NCBI GenBank assembly: GCA_029204225.1
Contig: CM055113.1
Location: forward strand, 396,543-460,542
DNA length: 64,000 bases
DNA from: Diphasiastrum complanatum
Taxonomy: Eukaryota; Streptophyta; Lycopodiopsida; Lycopodiales; Lycopodiaceae
Reading direction: 5' to 3'
The stretch's first letter is position 1, and every line of letters starts with the position of its first letter. Positions 20,690 to 31,395 of the stretch are shown here, one piece after another. The translations under genes were made by a program, and so were the position numbers. The notes beneath the pieces are model-generated. The model saw only the letters and a program-made list of their open reading frames with translations. It was not told where the DNA came from and did no database searches.

Positions 20690-22208
20690 AACTTCTTTTC
20701 GGCTTCAACCTTGTCTTCATGCTGTTTGGCAATCTTTAACTCTCGATCCAGCTGGAAAATTTTTTGGCTGATCAAAGTGTTTTCGGACCCCATCTCAGAG
20801 ATTCTCTGCTGCATTTCCTTCTTCTTATCCAGCATAGACTGGATCACTTGCGCAAGGCTTGAAACCAAACCTAGAGCATCAAAGTCGACGGTCGTGGAGG
20901 CGGCAGCAACAGGAGGACCTGATGGTACTGTCCTTGGTAGACATGGAATAGGTGCCACTAGTTCTTCTTCTTCAAAAATGTCCTCCTCTTCAAATCCCTC
21001 AGGCACTGTGGCGTCGAAGTGTTTCGGTCATTTCACAGCTTTGTCGACCCGAAGTGCGGCTGGGCTATCTTCTGTGTGAGGTTGCTGGCTGACAACTTCA
21101 ACACCAACAGTAGATTCATGGATATGTCCGAATCCTTAGGGCTCTGGGGCATTTGGGCCCCAAGGAGGTCGGAATCATCGAACATATCCATAAAGATTTG
21201 TGTGTTTGGTGAGGTGGCTTCGGTGTGTGGAGGTGAGGCGGCCTGGGAAGCTGTGATGGGAATGGTAGGCCCAATGGTCACAGACTGTCCATGAATGGAA
21301 GCAAAGGCGAGGGAAGCATCAGAGGCTGGGGGAATGGGAAGTTCAGTGCAAACATCAGCAGGGGGTGGAAGCGCAGCTGACGAGGTATGCCTAATGCGAC
21401 GCGAGTCAGGAATAACAATCTCACTACGTGGACGACGATGACTATGAGAACTCGAGGCCTGGTGAGATGACTATGCCGGTGCTTCTTCATAGACCGAAAG
21501 CATGGAATTCAGGTGGAAACTATGGATTTTGTTTTCTAAGTGAGAAGCAGCTAAAAGGGACAATAAAGAGCCAGCAACGAACTGTTGCTTAGTATTGGCC
21601 TTAATAGCTCGTTTGAACTCACCAGGATCAGCCTTGAACCAATTATATGGTTCAAGAGGGGGTTTGGCCAACTTGGTGTGGGACTCCACTATCCTATGGA
21701 GGATCTATGATGTGATGCGGTCCTTGCTGAGGTTGCCAACCATCAGGAAGTTGTTCAGTAGCTGGGCAGCAACGTGGATTGAAGGCTCAATGACGGCTTC
21801 CAGAAGGTAGCTGTCATTGGTCCAGTGCAGATAGTTGGTGAGGTCAATATGTGGCTTGATGGCCTGTTTGGTGTGCATGTGATTGGGTGAGGCCTGTGTG
21901 TCGGATGCTATAACTATAGCTGCAAGGGTGGCCTCAGTGACGTGCACCTTGTGTGTGGCTCCCTAGAAAGTGATATAAAATTTAGATTTCTCTTCCTTCC
22001 ATGTACTGAAGGCAAGAGTGATAAATTCCATATTGATGCGACCAGAAAAGACTCTCTCATGAATACCCATTGTAGTGAGCAGAGGCTCTGCAAGGGTCAT
22101 CCACTGAGTGATCATGCTTGTGCTAGGAAGGGTCATGATGTCCATTGTAGATGGGACATCACGGCAGATAGTATAGCGCAGAGATTGGGAAGTATCGGTA
22201 GAAGACAT
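20596..22208 (-). pseudogene. unknown ORF (about 530 codons) downstream of gypsy integrase
   Basis: Starting at MSSTDTSQSLRYTICRDV (22208), one reading frame continues to 21033 with only three internal stops, all TAG (21963, 21705, 21471). It then needs one shift to continue to 20596. The N-terminal third is helical and Leu/Thr-rich (DIMTLPSTSMITQWMTLAEP). The middle has PLEPYNWFKADPGEFKRAIK. A Ser/Pro/His-rich linker follows, and the C-terminus is acidic then coiled coil (VIQSMLDKKKEMQQRISEMG). I do not recognise the family. It could be an extra 3' ORF of the gypsy lineage or a gag replacement. It is separated from the integrase by the motif-rich spacer 22370-22820. Confidence 0.55.
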
Positions 22209-22369
22209 GATGATTTGAAAGGAAATATAAAATGCATAAAAGTGTCTCAGAAAGCAATGCAGGAATTTTGAAAGGCTTTGGTTGCGGTAAAAATTTGCAA
22301 GAGCTTTGCTAGCAGTGAGGAATGAATCGAATTCAGTCAACTTATAGGTGAATTTGGTGGGTCCATTAC

Positions 22370-22820
22370 ACTAAATACTAGTTTGGCTGATCAAATCTGA
22401 ACAAATATTTGCAGGCATGTACAGTACTGTGATAATAGGGTATAAAATTCTCGGCGAAGGTTTTTGGGGATCTGAACCTATCAAGCAAACATTTTCCAGG
22501 CCTAGCAAAGGATGAACCTTCGCCCAGGTACTGTCATACATGTATTTTTCCAAAACCTGAATCTATGGACAACCTGATTTTGACATTTTAAGATCATCTA
22601 AGAGGTCGGCGAAGGTTAATAATGAGGTTAAGATGCTCAGCGAAGGTTCCCAAAATGGCATATCACTGATCCTTCGTTAGACTCAAAAACTGGGGTTTTT
22701 TTTGGATAGGAGCCTTCGCCCACCTCAAATTAGATAAATCTAGAGTGGATGTATAGTCTGAGAGCTCAGCGAAGGTTTCTGGTACTGAATAGGCTAAATC
22801 TGACCAAAACAGTGATTTTC
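22370..22820. repeat. noncoding spacer with reiterated GGCGAAGGTT-type motifs
   Basis: At least six copies of (G/A)GCGAAGG or its complement CCTTCGC occur in both orientations (near 22453, 22510, 22609, 22639, 22710 and 22770). It resembles the gypsy leader at 33430-34110: both contain AGAAACCTTCGC(T/C)GAG on the minus strand. Its role is unknown. Confidence 0.7.
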
Positions 22821-22842
22821 TGAGTCTTTTTCCTTCAAAAAA

Positions 22843-24293
22843 TTATGCATGAACTGCCATCAATCGGGTTTCACATAATTTGTGCAACGCTTCATGACGG
22901 AGTTGTAAAGACGTATCATCATTTAATTGTTTTGTGGCCACTATGCGTAAAGATGGGATTAAAAATACAATCAGCATGACAACATCTTGACCATAAACTA
23001 GTTGAAAAGGTGTTTGATTTGTACTATTTTTGTAAGCGGTTTCGAATGCCCATAATGCTACATACAATTTATGTTTCCAATCAGACCGACTCGCTTCAAT
23101 TGTCTTTGTCATAATGGTGCAGAGAATCTTATTGGAAGATTCAGTTTGGCTATTCCCTCTGGGATAGTAGGGAGTACTAAATCTGTGTATAACAAAAAAA
23201 TCTTCCAGTAAACACTTTATTGTTTGATTAACAAAGTGTGTACCTCGGTCACTGACAATCTCGATCGGACATCCAAATCTGATTATAATATATTCATATA
23301 GAAACTTGGCCATAGATTTTGCATTAGCAACTTTGACAACTTTGGCTTCAACCCACTTGGTCATGTAATCAGTTGCCATGATTATGTATCAGGCCTGAGA
23401 TCTTTGCGCGGTAGGGTGAATAGGTCCAACATAATCTAGTCCCCATTTTTCAAACAATGCTTGCGATAAAACCGGATGAAAGGGTTCGTAGTTCTGTCGA
23501 GTAGGCCGTCGTGCTCGCTGGCAAACATCACATGTCTGACTAAAAATTTTTGTGTCCTTGTGAAGCGTAGGCCACCAACAACCTGATTGTAAAAGTTTGC
23601 TCTGAAGTTCTTTCTTTATCAAATCCGCTACATTAGGATTACAACGATAGAACTTTGTAACCTTTGAAACTACATCAGGTACTAAAGGTATGGTATGTTC
23701 AATGACTGATGTCGGAATACCCTTCAAATCTTGATGAGTCCATGCAAAGCGATCTTGATACTTAATAAGTAACAAGCGGAGTGTTTGATAGTGTTTAGGA
23801 GTAAGCTCTGATCCAACTTGTACAATCTTTTCCGGTTGTCCTGGCTCGGCAAGATTTATTGGTTGCGTCTTAGTTGGGCCATTGTAAACTTCTTTAGATT
23901 CCGGCATGTGTTCTTCAGGTTCATGATGTGCTTTAGGTAACATGATAACCACATCATCCAGTGTATAGCATTTAAAATGCTTAGGCATATCATGGTGGAC
24001 TACGTTTTCTTGTTCTTTTTCGAAAGGACTTGTCTTGGATCTTCGTTTAGCCTTCTTAGTAGGAATTGATCGTGGAGGTGATGACTTTCGAGATGATAAA
24101 TCTTTTTTCAAAGGTAAAGACTTTCTAGATGATGATGTCTAACTATAAATCTAGCTTGAAGAATCATCCTCAACTTTTCCTTTGCCTTTATCCAATTAAG
24201 GTGGCACTTTTTTTGAGTCAATCTTCCGAGGGGGCTTTTCCCATTTCAGGACCGTCTTATCTTGTTTCTTCATCATCGATCCTGAGATTCTGT
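22843..24293 (-). pseudogene. gypsy pol remnant: linker plus integrase, reverse transcriptase deleted
   Basis: Minus-strand frame 24111-23389 runs from the linker (TKKAKRRSKTSPFEKEQENV) through the start of the RT region (SVIEHTIPLVPD, NVADLIKKEL). It then jumps directly to the integrase zinc domain, GCWWPTLHKDTKIFSQTCDVCQRA. The RT catalytic domain and RNase H are gone. After TGA at 23389-23391 the same frame continues as integrase core, MATDYMTKWVEAKVVK and IEIVSDRGTHF (D...D) to YYPRGNSQTESSNKIL (E), ending truncated at 22843. Three stops between 24120 and 24210 precede it. It is the downstream part of the gypsy element that begins at 35149. Confidence 0.9.
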
Positions 24294-24705
24294 TGTTGAT
24301 TTCACACGTGTGGATTGTCCACTACATGTACTTGTGATCTCCTAAGGTGTGTAGATGCACCAAGATCAAGACTAGATTGAGATTCAAGATCTAGTTTTGA
24401 TCCTATGGCAAAAACACACTACTACATGCATTCAATCACTTCCAACTCTCACTCACACGTATGGGAAGTATTCAAAAATTATTCTAAGTAAAAAGAAGCT
24501 GCTCTCCTCAGGTAGAGAGAGAAAAACTATCATGAGCTCTCGGGTAGAGAGAGAAAGCTAGAAATTCAATGACACTCAAAATCCATACAATCACCAAATC
24601 AATTAGATCCAAAATGAGGAGTACAATGATACTAGTAGATCCATGAGCTACCACTATGCTTAACTATGATTGGACCACACTTTGTCACCTCTTAATCTTA
24701 TTGGA
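23802..24705 (-). repeat. segment present as inverted copy at 15376-16276
   Basis: Reverse-complement match of about 900 bp containing the gypsy/copia-LTR junction. Differences are scattered single bases. Confidence 0.88.
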
Positions 24706-25029
24706 CCATTGATCCATGCACCTCTTAATTCTATTGGACTATATTCAAGCACACCTCAAATTCCTATTGGACCTCACATGGTTCCACCTCTAAATCCTAT
24801 TGGACCTCTTAGAATTCATCAAACAAAAGCATTACACTTGTCTACACTCTAATTGGCAAGAGTTTAGCCTCTTACTCTATTTTGGCTCAATAGTGGCATT
24901 ACAAGTGGAAATGCATAATTTGCCATCTATGCCAAATTTGTTCCTATCAACATCCTACACCTAGGTGCTTGATATAAAAAACATAAGACCCCTATATCTA
25001 ACATAGATAATCTTTTTCAATTCTTCACA
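24294..25029 (-). mobile_element. copia 3' LTR (736 bp)
   Basis: Minus-oriented LTR with the same termini as 17541-18276, preceded on its 5' side by the RNase H frame and a polypurine tract. It is followed directly by gypsy sequence (ACAGAATC). No 5-bp duplication pairs it with the 5' LTR flank at 30025. Confidence 0.92.
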
Positions 25030-25039
25030 CTCCTCCTAA
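25030..25039 (-). promoter_or_regulatory. copia polypurine tract
   Basis: Read on the minus strand, TTTTTTAGGAGGAG immediately precedes the LTR start TGTGAAGAATTG, so it should prime plus-strand synthesis. Confidence 0.8.
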
Positions 25040-25047
25040 AAAATGAT

Positions 25048-25403
25048 CTATGAAGATTTAAGCATTGATCTTGATATAACTCCAAGATTAGATCTATGCT
25101 TGATGAAAGCACTTTTGCTCAAAGGCTTGGTGAGTAGGTCGGCAATACAAGAGGACGAGTTGACATGCTCCAAATAGATTTCTCCTCCAATAAGCTTTTC
25201 TCTCACAAAATGGTGTGCCACTTCTATGTGCTTGCTTCTTGCATGAAATATGGGATTATTGGCAAGAGCTTGGGCCAAGATGTTATCACACTTGATCATT
25301 GGTAGATCATCTTCCTTGATGCACTTTAGCTCCATTAATAACCTCTTGATCCAAATCACGTCTTTGGTAGTTGTAGTGAGTGCTTTGTACTCGGCCTCAC
25401 ATA
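25048..25403 (-). pseudogene. copia RNase H C-terminal fragment
   Basis: The minus-strand frame CEAEYKALTTTTKDVIWIKR...ANNPIFHARSKHIEVAHHFV...IADLLTKPLS is the conserved end of copia RNase H. Everything upstream of CEAEYK is missing: the frame stops at the junction with plus-oriented leader sequence near 25400. Confidence 0.9.
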
Positions 25404-26156
25404 TCAGAGCCTACCTAAGGTTACCATGCATTTTGATCCATCTAAGTGAAAAAAATTTCATCAATCTTGAGCTAGAAGTTGTCAAGGCCCATTTTCCTAG
25501 CTATCTTGTTCAATCTTGGATCAAAAGAGATCAAAAGGACATTGATTGGGTCTGACTTGGTACTGTACGGAATCAGGTGCTCAGACATGTGTGAGGAACA
25601 TCCAAGTTCATTTTGGGAGTTCTCTTTCATGTTTGATCCAAAAATCTTGCTAGATAGCTTGTTTTAAAGCTATTTTTGTCTATTTTTTGATGCAATCAGC
25701 TTCATTCCATTTGGTTGAGCCAATCAAAAGTTATAAGCTTTTAAAGAGGGTTAGGTAGGGCACCTAGACCTGGGTGGACACATTTGGTTTGGTCAAGATA
25801 TTGCTTGTTTGATCCAAAATCACAGTTGAATGCTTACCAATCTCATCTATATGTGATCTAGGCACTGTTTTGAGATCTTAGCCATTTTGTTTCATGCAAT
25901 ATCATTGTATTTGAGTCAAATTTGGTTTCTTAGTGTATTTCACACGTGCTAAGAGTGTTTGATCCTAACTTTGCCCATACTCCATTATTTGATGTGAAGT
26001 AGATCTAGGTTTGGAAAGATTGAGATAGCTAGTGAGAATCATCTCACAGTTTGTTGCAAGATCTTGCATAGGAGATGGTAGCACACCATTATTGGATCAT
26101 ATAGTGAGAGGGAAGCAACATTTTTTGTTCATCACTTTTATTTATATCCACTTTAC
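25396..26156 (+). mobile_element. copia 5' leader, plus orientation, starting at primer binding site
   Basis: ATATCAGAGCCTACC at 25396-25410 retains most of a tRNA-iMet primer binding site (expected TGGTATCAGAGCC). The LTR that should precede it is absent. The leader runs to the gag ATG at 26157. Its first part (to about 25830) is the inverted counterpart of 28914-29277. Confidence 0.8.
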
Positions 26157-27890
26157 ATGACTTCAATGAGCTCATACTTGTTGCAACCAAGTGAGAGATT
26201 GTCTACTTCCAATTATTTAATATGGAAGTTGAGGACGGAGTCCATCTTGATACTCCAAGATGTGATGGACATTGTACTTGGGATTGAGGAGGAGCCTCAA
26301 GTCCTTCAAGAAGTACAAAAATACAAGAAGAGAGCTAGGATGGCCCTCCACTACATTGAGATGAATGTCTCTAATGAGATATTGAGGGAGATTGGTGATT
26401 GTTCTACATCCAAGGAAGCTTGGGATTGTCTCAAGTCCATCTATGAGGCTAAGAACACCTCTAGGCTCCTCACTCTTAGAAATCAAATCTTCCAAAGTAG
26501 TCAAAAGAGTTATGAGAGTGCATCTAATTATGTTTTCAGAGTCAAGGATATTCATAGGGAGCTTGCATGTATTGGTGACTCAATCAATCAAAGTGAGCTA
26601 GTCCAAGTCATTCTCAATGGCTTGAGAGATGAATATGACAACCTTGTCAAATCCTATGCCATTAAGGAGGAGCTACCAAGTTTGGAGGCCCTTCAAAGTG
26701 TGCTTATTTATAAAGAATCAAGACAAGAGTACAAACTCTTGAGGATGGACAAGCTATCACTCAATCATGATGATGGCAAAGTTCTATTTGCCAAGCACAA
26801 AGAGAGGAGTAAGAAGCAACACCATCACTTCTCTAATGACAAAGCTAAAGACCAAGATGAAGAGGAGGAGGAGGATACCTCTCATGCTTCTACTTCAAAT
26901 CTTAAGAAGAAGAAGATCAAGTGCTTTTATTGTGGCAAGAAAGGCCATTATGCCACCAATTGTTTCAAGAAGAAGAATCAACTCAATCAAGCCAACATCA
27001 CCAATGAGAAAGAAGACTATATTGCAAGTGATGGAGAAGGCTCTCTTATGGCATCAAGCTTCTCATCTTCCACCTTCAACAAGGATGACTCATGGTATAT
27101 TGATAGTGGAGCATCTTCACATATGTGTGGCTCCAAGCACTTTTTTTCATCTATTTTGCCTTATGATGGAGTCAAGAAGACCATATACTTTGCAAGTAAG
27201 CATGAGTGCAATATTGAAGGAGTAGGGATTATTCCCTTGAAGCTTGCATCTTCTAGAGATCTCTTTCTCAACAATGTTCTTTTTGTCCCAAAGCTTACAA
27301 AGAACATCTTAAGTGTTGGCCAACTTCTTGATAGTGGCTTTGATGTCAGTTTCAATATTGACAATTGTGTGATCAAGAAGGATGGTGAGATCCTTGCATA
27401 TGGATCAAGATTTGAAGGCATCTACAAATTGGATCCAAGTGAGAGTGCAAACTCTCTTTATGTTTCTTATATGTCCAATATTTCAAAGGAGGATGATCAC
27501 GCAAGATGCACATATCTTCTCTCTTCAAGTATTACGGTGTATGATTATTCCATATTATTCAAAGCATATGTTAAGAAGAAATTCTCATTGAAGATCAAAG
27601 CTTTGAGGAGTATTGGAGCTCTTGAAGGAATAGCACCATATGAAGTTTTATTCAAGATGAAGCCTAAGGTTGATCACCTTAGTGAACTTGGTAGTGTTTG
27701 CTTTGCACATATTCCCTTGGAAACAAGAAGGAAGGATGATCCAAGCTCATGGATCATGATTGGATACTCATCCATCAAGGAGGCCTTTAGTGTCTTTACA
27801 CTCTCTATTTCAAAAGTGATTGTGAATAGAGATGTCACATTGCATGAAGATTCAATCCTGGAAGTGACCGAGATCAAGGCTTCTCAATAA
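26157..27890 (+). CDS. non-autonomous copia gag-protease with integrase remnant, intact 577-codon frame
   Basis: Start ATG 26157 (MTSMSSYLLQPSERLSTSNY) fits the copia gag N-terminus. UBN2-type gag covers residues about 20-200. A CCHC knuckle lies at C256, C259, H264, C269 (CFYCGKKGHYATNC), after a basic and Glu-rich linker. The protease active site is WYIDSGASSHM (D316), and gag-pre-integrase text follows to about 430. Integrase is reduced to KKFSLKIKALRS fused to APYEVLFKMKPKVDHLSELG and the C-terminal GYSS...IVNRDVTLHED block. All three acidic catalytic positions fall in the deletion. RT and RNase H are absent. The frame has no stops or shifts, unlike every other transposon frame here, which suggests recent activity or selection for gag in trans. 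Expression is untested. Confidence 0.92.
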   Translation: MTSMSSYLLQPSERLSTSNYLIWKLRTESILILQDVMDIVLGIEEEPQVLQEVQKYKKRARMALHYIEMNVSNEILREIGDCSTSKEAWDCLKSIYEAKNTSRLLTLRNQIFQSSQKSYESASNYVFRVKDIHRELACIGDSINQSELVQVILNGLRDEYDNLVKSYAIKEELPSLEALQSVLIYKESRQEYKLLRMDKLSLNHDDGKVLFAKHKERSKKQHHHFSNDKAKDQDEEEEEDTSHASTSNLKKKKIKCFYCGKKGHYATNCFKKKNQLNQANITNEKEDYIASDGEGSLMASSFSSSTFNKDDSWYIDSGASSHMCGSKHFFSSILPYDGVKKTIYFASKHECNIEGVGIIPLKLASSRDLFLNNVLFVPKLTKNILSVGQLLDSGFDVSFNIDNCVIKKDGEILAYGSRFEGIYKLDPSESANSLYVSYMSNISKEDDHARCTYLLSSSITVYDYSILFKAYVKKKFSLKIKALRSIGALEGIAPYEVLFKMKPKVDHLSELGSVCFAHIPLETRRKDDPSSWIMIGYSSIKEAFSVFTLSISKVIVNRDVTLHEDSILEVTEIKASQ

Positions 27891-27926
27891 GCATCACAAG
27901 TTATCTTTTTTGAAGGTATTCAAGTT

Positions 27927-28733
27927 ATGATGGGGCCAATGTGTGAGGAGGAGTTTCTTCTTCATATGATTTCAAGAAGATCTTCAAGATGCATGGCCGA
28001 GTCTTTATGGCTCACCTTACATGGCAAAGAGGGGCATCTTTCATGTTGTATCTACTACAACACATTCATATATGCTTCTCTTCCTTTGCTTGAAATGCTA
28101 TCTTGCTTCATTGAACTTTTTGGATCTCAAAGTTCAAGAAAAGCTATACTAGTTTTGTATGATGCTTATGGTATGGACATGTTTCTTGTCATTATTGACT
28201 TAGATGTGTTTCCAATACTTTTTGAAATCAAGATATTGTATTGTCAAAAGTATGCTCTTGGTTCTAGTAAGAACAAGATTGAGCTTGCTACTCACTTTTT
28301 TGAAAATCATGTTTTCACATGTTTTGAGGCAAATTGTAAACTCCTCTTGAGATTAAGTGAAGCATCCAAAGTGGACACTTACATCCTTGAGAGAGTAACT
28401 AGCCTAAAAAAGATCAAGATAGTTTTTGATATCAAGATTAGATCCATCATGGATATAGTTCATTGTATGTGGACTAGTCAAGCTAGAAAGCATAATCTTG
28501 ATAATCATCATTGTTTCACATCTTATGATCTTGATCTCCATGATCCTTATGAGGCTTGGAAGCCTCAGATTTCTCTATTTATGGTGCATCCATCATGCAA
28601 GTGGAACTTTCAAAGCAAAAATCATCATCAAGCATGGAGGAAGCCCATGATCATAGTGGCATATTGGTGGAGCACTCTTCAAAGGCATTGGCAAGAGATC
28701 TCTACCAAAGAGATCTTATCATGGATATGGTGA
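27927..28733 (+). CDS. unknown 268-codon ORF in copia 3' region, copy C
   Basis: Open frame between the end of the truncated pol and the polypurine tract at 28851. It lacks recognisable domains. Segments are Cys/aromatic-rich (YCQKYALGSS, FFENHVFTCFEANCKLLLRL) with a basic middle (SLKKIKIVFDIKIRS). Copy A (16336-16983) differs at three nucleotides I could find, two of them changing residues (Glu/Lys, Lys/Arg). The alternative overlapping frame 28556-28747 (KQKSSSSMEEAHDHSGILVE) looks at least as protein-like. It may be an extra ORF or degenerate pol carried open by low stop density. Confidence 0.4.
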   Translation: MMGPMCEEEFLLHMISRRSSRCMAESLWLTLHGKEGHLSCCIYYNTFIYASLPLLEMLSCFIELFGSQSSRKAILVLYDAYGMDMFLVIIDLDVFPILFEIKILYCQKYALGSSKNKIELATHFFENHVFTCFEANCKLLLRLSEASKVDTYILERVTSLKKIKIVFDIKIRSIMDIVHCMWTSQARKHNLDNHHCFTSYDLDLHDPYEAWKPQISLFMVHPSCKWNFQSKNHHQAWRKPMIIVAYWWSTLQRHWQEISTKEILSWIW

Positions 28734-28850
28734 GGGTGCTGCTATGATGGATCCCTTGGCTGATCTTCACTTCTTATGCATACCAAAGGATCCACTCAAA
28801 AAGATTTACAAACTTCTCAAGTGATCTAGTACCTTTCCAACCTATTTTTT

Positions 28851-28859
28851 GAGGAGGAG
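28851..28859 (+). promoter_or_regulatory. polypurine tract of plus-oriented copia interior
   Basis: GAGGAGGAG followed by TGTGAGAAATTGGC, an LTR-like start that survives for only about 54 bp before antisense leader sequence begins. Confidence 0.65.
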
Positions 28860-28913
28860 TGTGAGAAATTGGCAAAAATCTAGCTTGGTATTTTTTATGA
28901 TAGAAGTTTGTAA

Positions 28914-29277
28914 ACTGTGATTTTGGATCAACCAAGCAATCTCTTGACCAAACCAACTGTGTCCGCCCAGGTCTAGGTGCCCTATCTAACCCTCTTTAAA
29001 AGCTTATAACTTCTGATTGGCTCAACCAAATGGAATGAAACTGATTGCATCATAAACTAGACAAAAATAGCTTCAAAACAAGCTATCAAGCAAGATAAAT
29101 GGGTGTTTGAGCGCCTGATTCCGTACAGTACCAAGTCAGACCCAATCAATGTCCTTTGATCTCTTTTGATCCAAAATTGAACAAGAATGCTAGGAAAATG
29201 GACCTTGACAATTTCTAGCTCAAGATTGATGAATAGTTTTCACTTAAATGGATCAAAATGCTTGGTCACCTTAGGTA
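28914..29277 (-). mobile_element. copia 5' leader, antisense orientation
   Basis: Minus-strand leader lying between its primer site and the plus-oriented 3' region. Nearly identical to 17164-17527; inverted homologue of 25410-25830. Confidence 0.8.
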
Positions 29278-29290
29278 GGCTTTGATACCA
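29278..29290 (-). promoter_or_regulatory. copia primer binding site
   Basis: TGGTATCAAAGCC on the minus strand, directly after the LTR end at 29291. Confidence 0.85.
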
Positions 29291-30024
29291 TGTTGATTTC
29301 ACATGTGTGGATTGTCCACTACATGTACTTGTGATCTCCTAAGATGTGTAGATGCACCAAGATCAAGACTAGATTCAGATTCAAGATCTATCTTTGATCT
29401 TATGGCAAAAACACACTACTACATGCATTCAATCACTTCCAACTCTCACTCACACGTGTGGAAAGTATTCAAATAATATTCTAAGTAAAAACAAGCTGCT
29501 CTCCTCAGGTAGAGAGAGACAAACCATCATGAGCTCTCAGGTAGAGAGAGAAAGCTAGAAATCCAATGACACTCAAAATCCATACAATCACCAAATCAAT
29601 TAGATCCAAAATGAGGAGTACAATGATACTAGTAGATCCACGAGCTACCATTATGCTTAACTATGATTGGACCACACTTTGTCACCTCTTAATCCTATTG
29701 GACCATTGATCCATGCACCTCTTAATTCTATTGGACTATATTCAAGCACACCTCAAATTCCTATTGGACCTCACATGGTTCCACCTCTAAATCCTATTGG
29801 ACCTCTTAGAATTCATCAAACAAAAGCATTACACTTGTCTACACTCTAATTGGCACGAGTTTAGCCTCTTACTCTATTTTGGCTCAATAGTGGCATTACA
29901 AGTGGAAATGCATAATTTGCCATCTATGCCAAATTTGTTCCTATCAATATCCTACACCTAGATGCTTGATATAAAAAACATAAGACCCCTATATCTAACA
30001 TAGATAATCTTTTTCAATTCTTCA
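29291..30024 (-). mobile_element. copia 5' LTR (734 bp)
   Basis: Same LTR as 17541-18276 with two bases lost at its start (TTGAAG instead of TGTGAAG). It is flanked upstream by gypsy sequence ending GGAAGTCACG. Pairs with the 3' LTR at 24294-25029. Confidence 0.92.
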
Positions 30025-31395
30025 ACGTGACTTCCTTCAATATAACTGCTTTGGGCGGTTTGATTGTTGGTTCATCAGGAACAGTACGCACTCCAAATCT
30101 GGTCAGATCCATATGATTTAGAATCTGTTCATCCGTAAGTTCTGCATTGCCATCATAAGTTAAGGCATGGCTCACTGGTATGAGATCATCCTCACTTGGA
30201 TCTGGTATAGGTTCTGTTGATATCCAGGCTACATTCAGTACATTTAGTGGAAACGTGATTGGTGTATCCAAAGTTCGATCTAATAAGGAAATCTCGCTCA
30301 AATCTGATTGATTATCTTGTTGACACATATATCCTGTTGTACAGTCAATCGTTGAAAGAGCTTCATTCCAATTGACCGTATCTATTTGAGAATCGTAATG
30401 AACTCCCAAATTTTTCTGTGGTTGGTCACAAGTGTGATCTGTTGTTGATGAATTGTCATCCTCATTTTGAACCACTAGTCTAATAGTCCAAGTTGTAGGA
30501 TCAATTTTAACTGGACGTTCACGATTTTCAAAAGTGATTTTTTCGGTACCCCATTTATAAATTACTTGCACAACTCGTAACCATGGAAGTCCCAATAGAA
30601 CTCAGTAAACATTAGGTGCTTCTGGTAAGTCCATCACTATGAAAGTAATGACGAACTATACTCCTACAATCTTGACACGTATATCTTCCACCATTCCTCG
30701 TGGACGAAATGTCATTTGATCAACTAGCTTAATAGCAAAAGTAGTAGGTTTGATCTTTGTAAGACCCCATTTTGCACATTCTGCTTTGTAACTGTTCTAA
30801 CAAGAAGAAGAACCACCATCTATTACGGCTGCTTCTTTAGGAAATTGTCTATGTTGTATCAGCAGAGTGATATTCTTTTGTTCACTTTTCTCAAGCGGCT
30901 CCAGCATGGAGTACTTTGTTAGATTCTTCAAATCCAGCACAAAAAAGCGGCTCCTGATGGACTTCTGGTTCTTCTTGAGCTAACTTTTGCGCTAAGACTT
31001 CTTTTGTTTTTGGCACCAACTTCAGGAACTCTCCCAATGAGATATTGATCTTACTAGACAAAATGTTCATGAGTAGTTCTGTTTGCGGTGCTTTTGGTTC
31101 AATCATCTTGAAGGGTTCTTCAAGATGATGTAACTGATCATTCATATCTGTACGTAAATTTCTTGAAGGCTGCAATGGTGAAGACCAAACTTTAGTTGTT
31201 GATTTAGCAGCTTCAAGCTCCTCTTCTTCTTGTAGAGGTTTAATCTACTGCCTCATATTCTGATATCTTCGTTTTTCTGCATTAAGATTTGGATAGACTC
31301 TCGATGTTGTTGGTGTATCGTTCAATGGTATAGAATCAGCAGGTACTGGATCCACTACTAGTTCTTTTTGCTTCTATGCTCTGGTGACCACCATC
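30025..31395 (-). pseudogene. gypsy protease region and linker, copy B
   Basis: Duplicate of 18277-19600. It includes the retropepsin DGGSSS region near 30820 and the motif LP-W-LRVVQVIYKWGTEK near 30580. Frame 30891-31175 encodes the Glu/Pro-rich linker. Independent changes relative to copy A include loss of the frame upstream of 30595. Confidence 0.85.

Noticed and set aside
22843-24111. A complete gypsy pol
   Set aside because: The frame is long but jumps from the start of RT directly to the integrase zinc domain, so RT and RNase H are missing.
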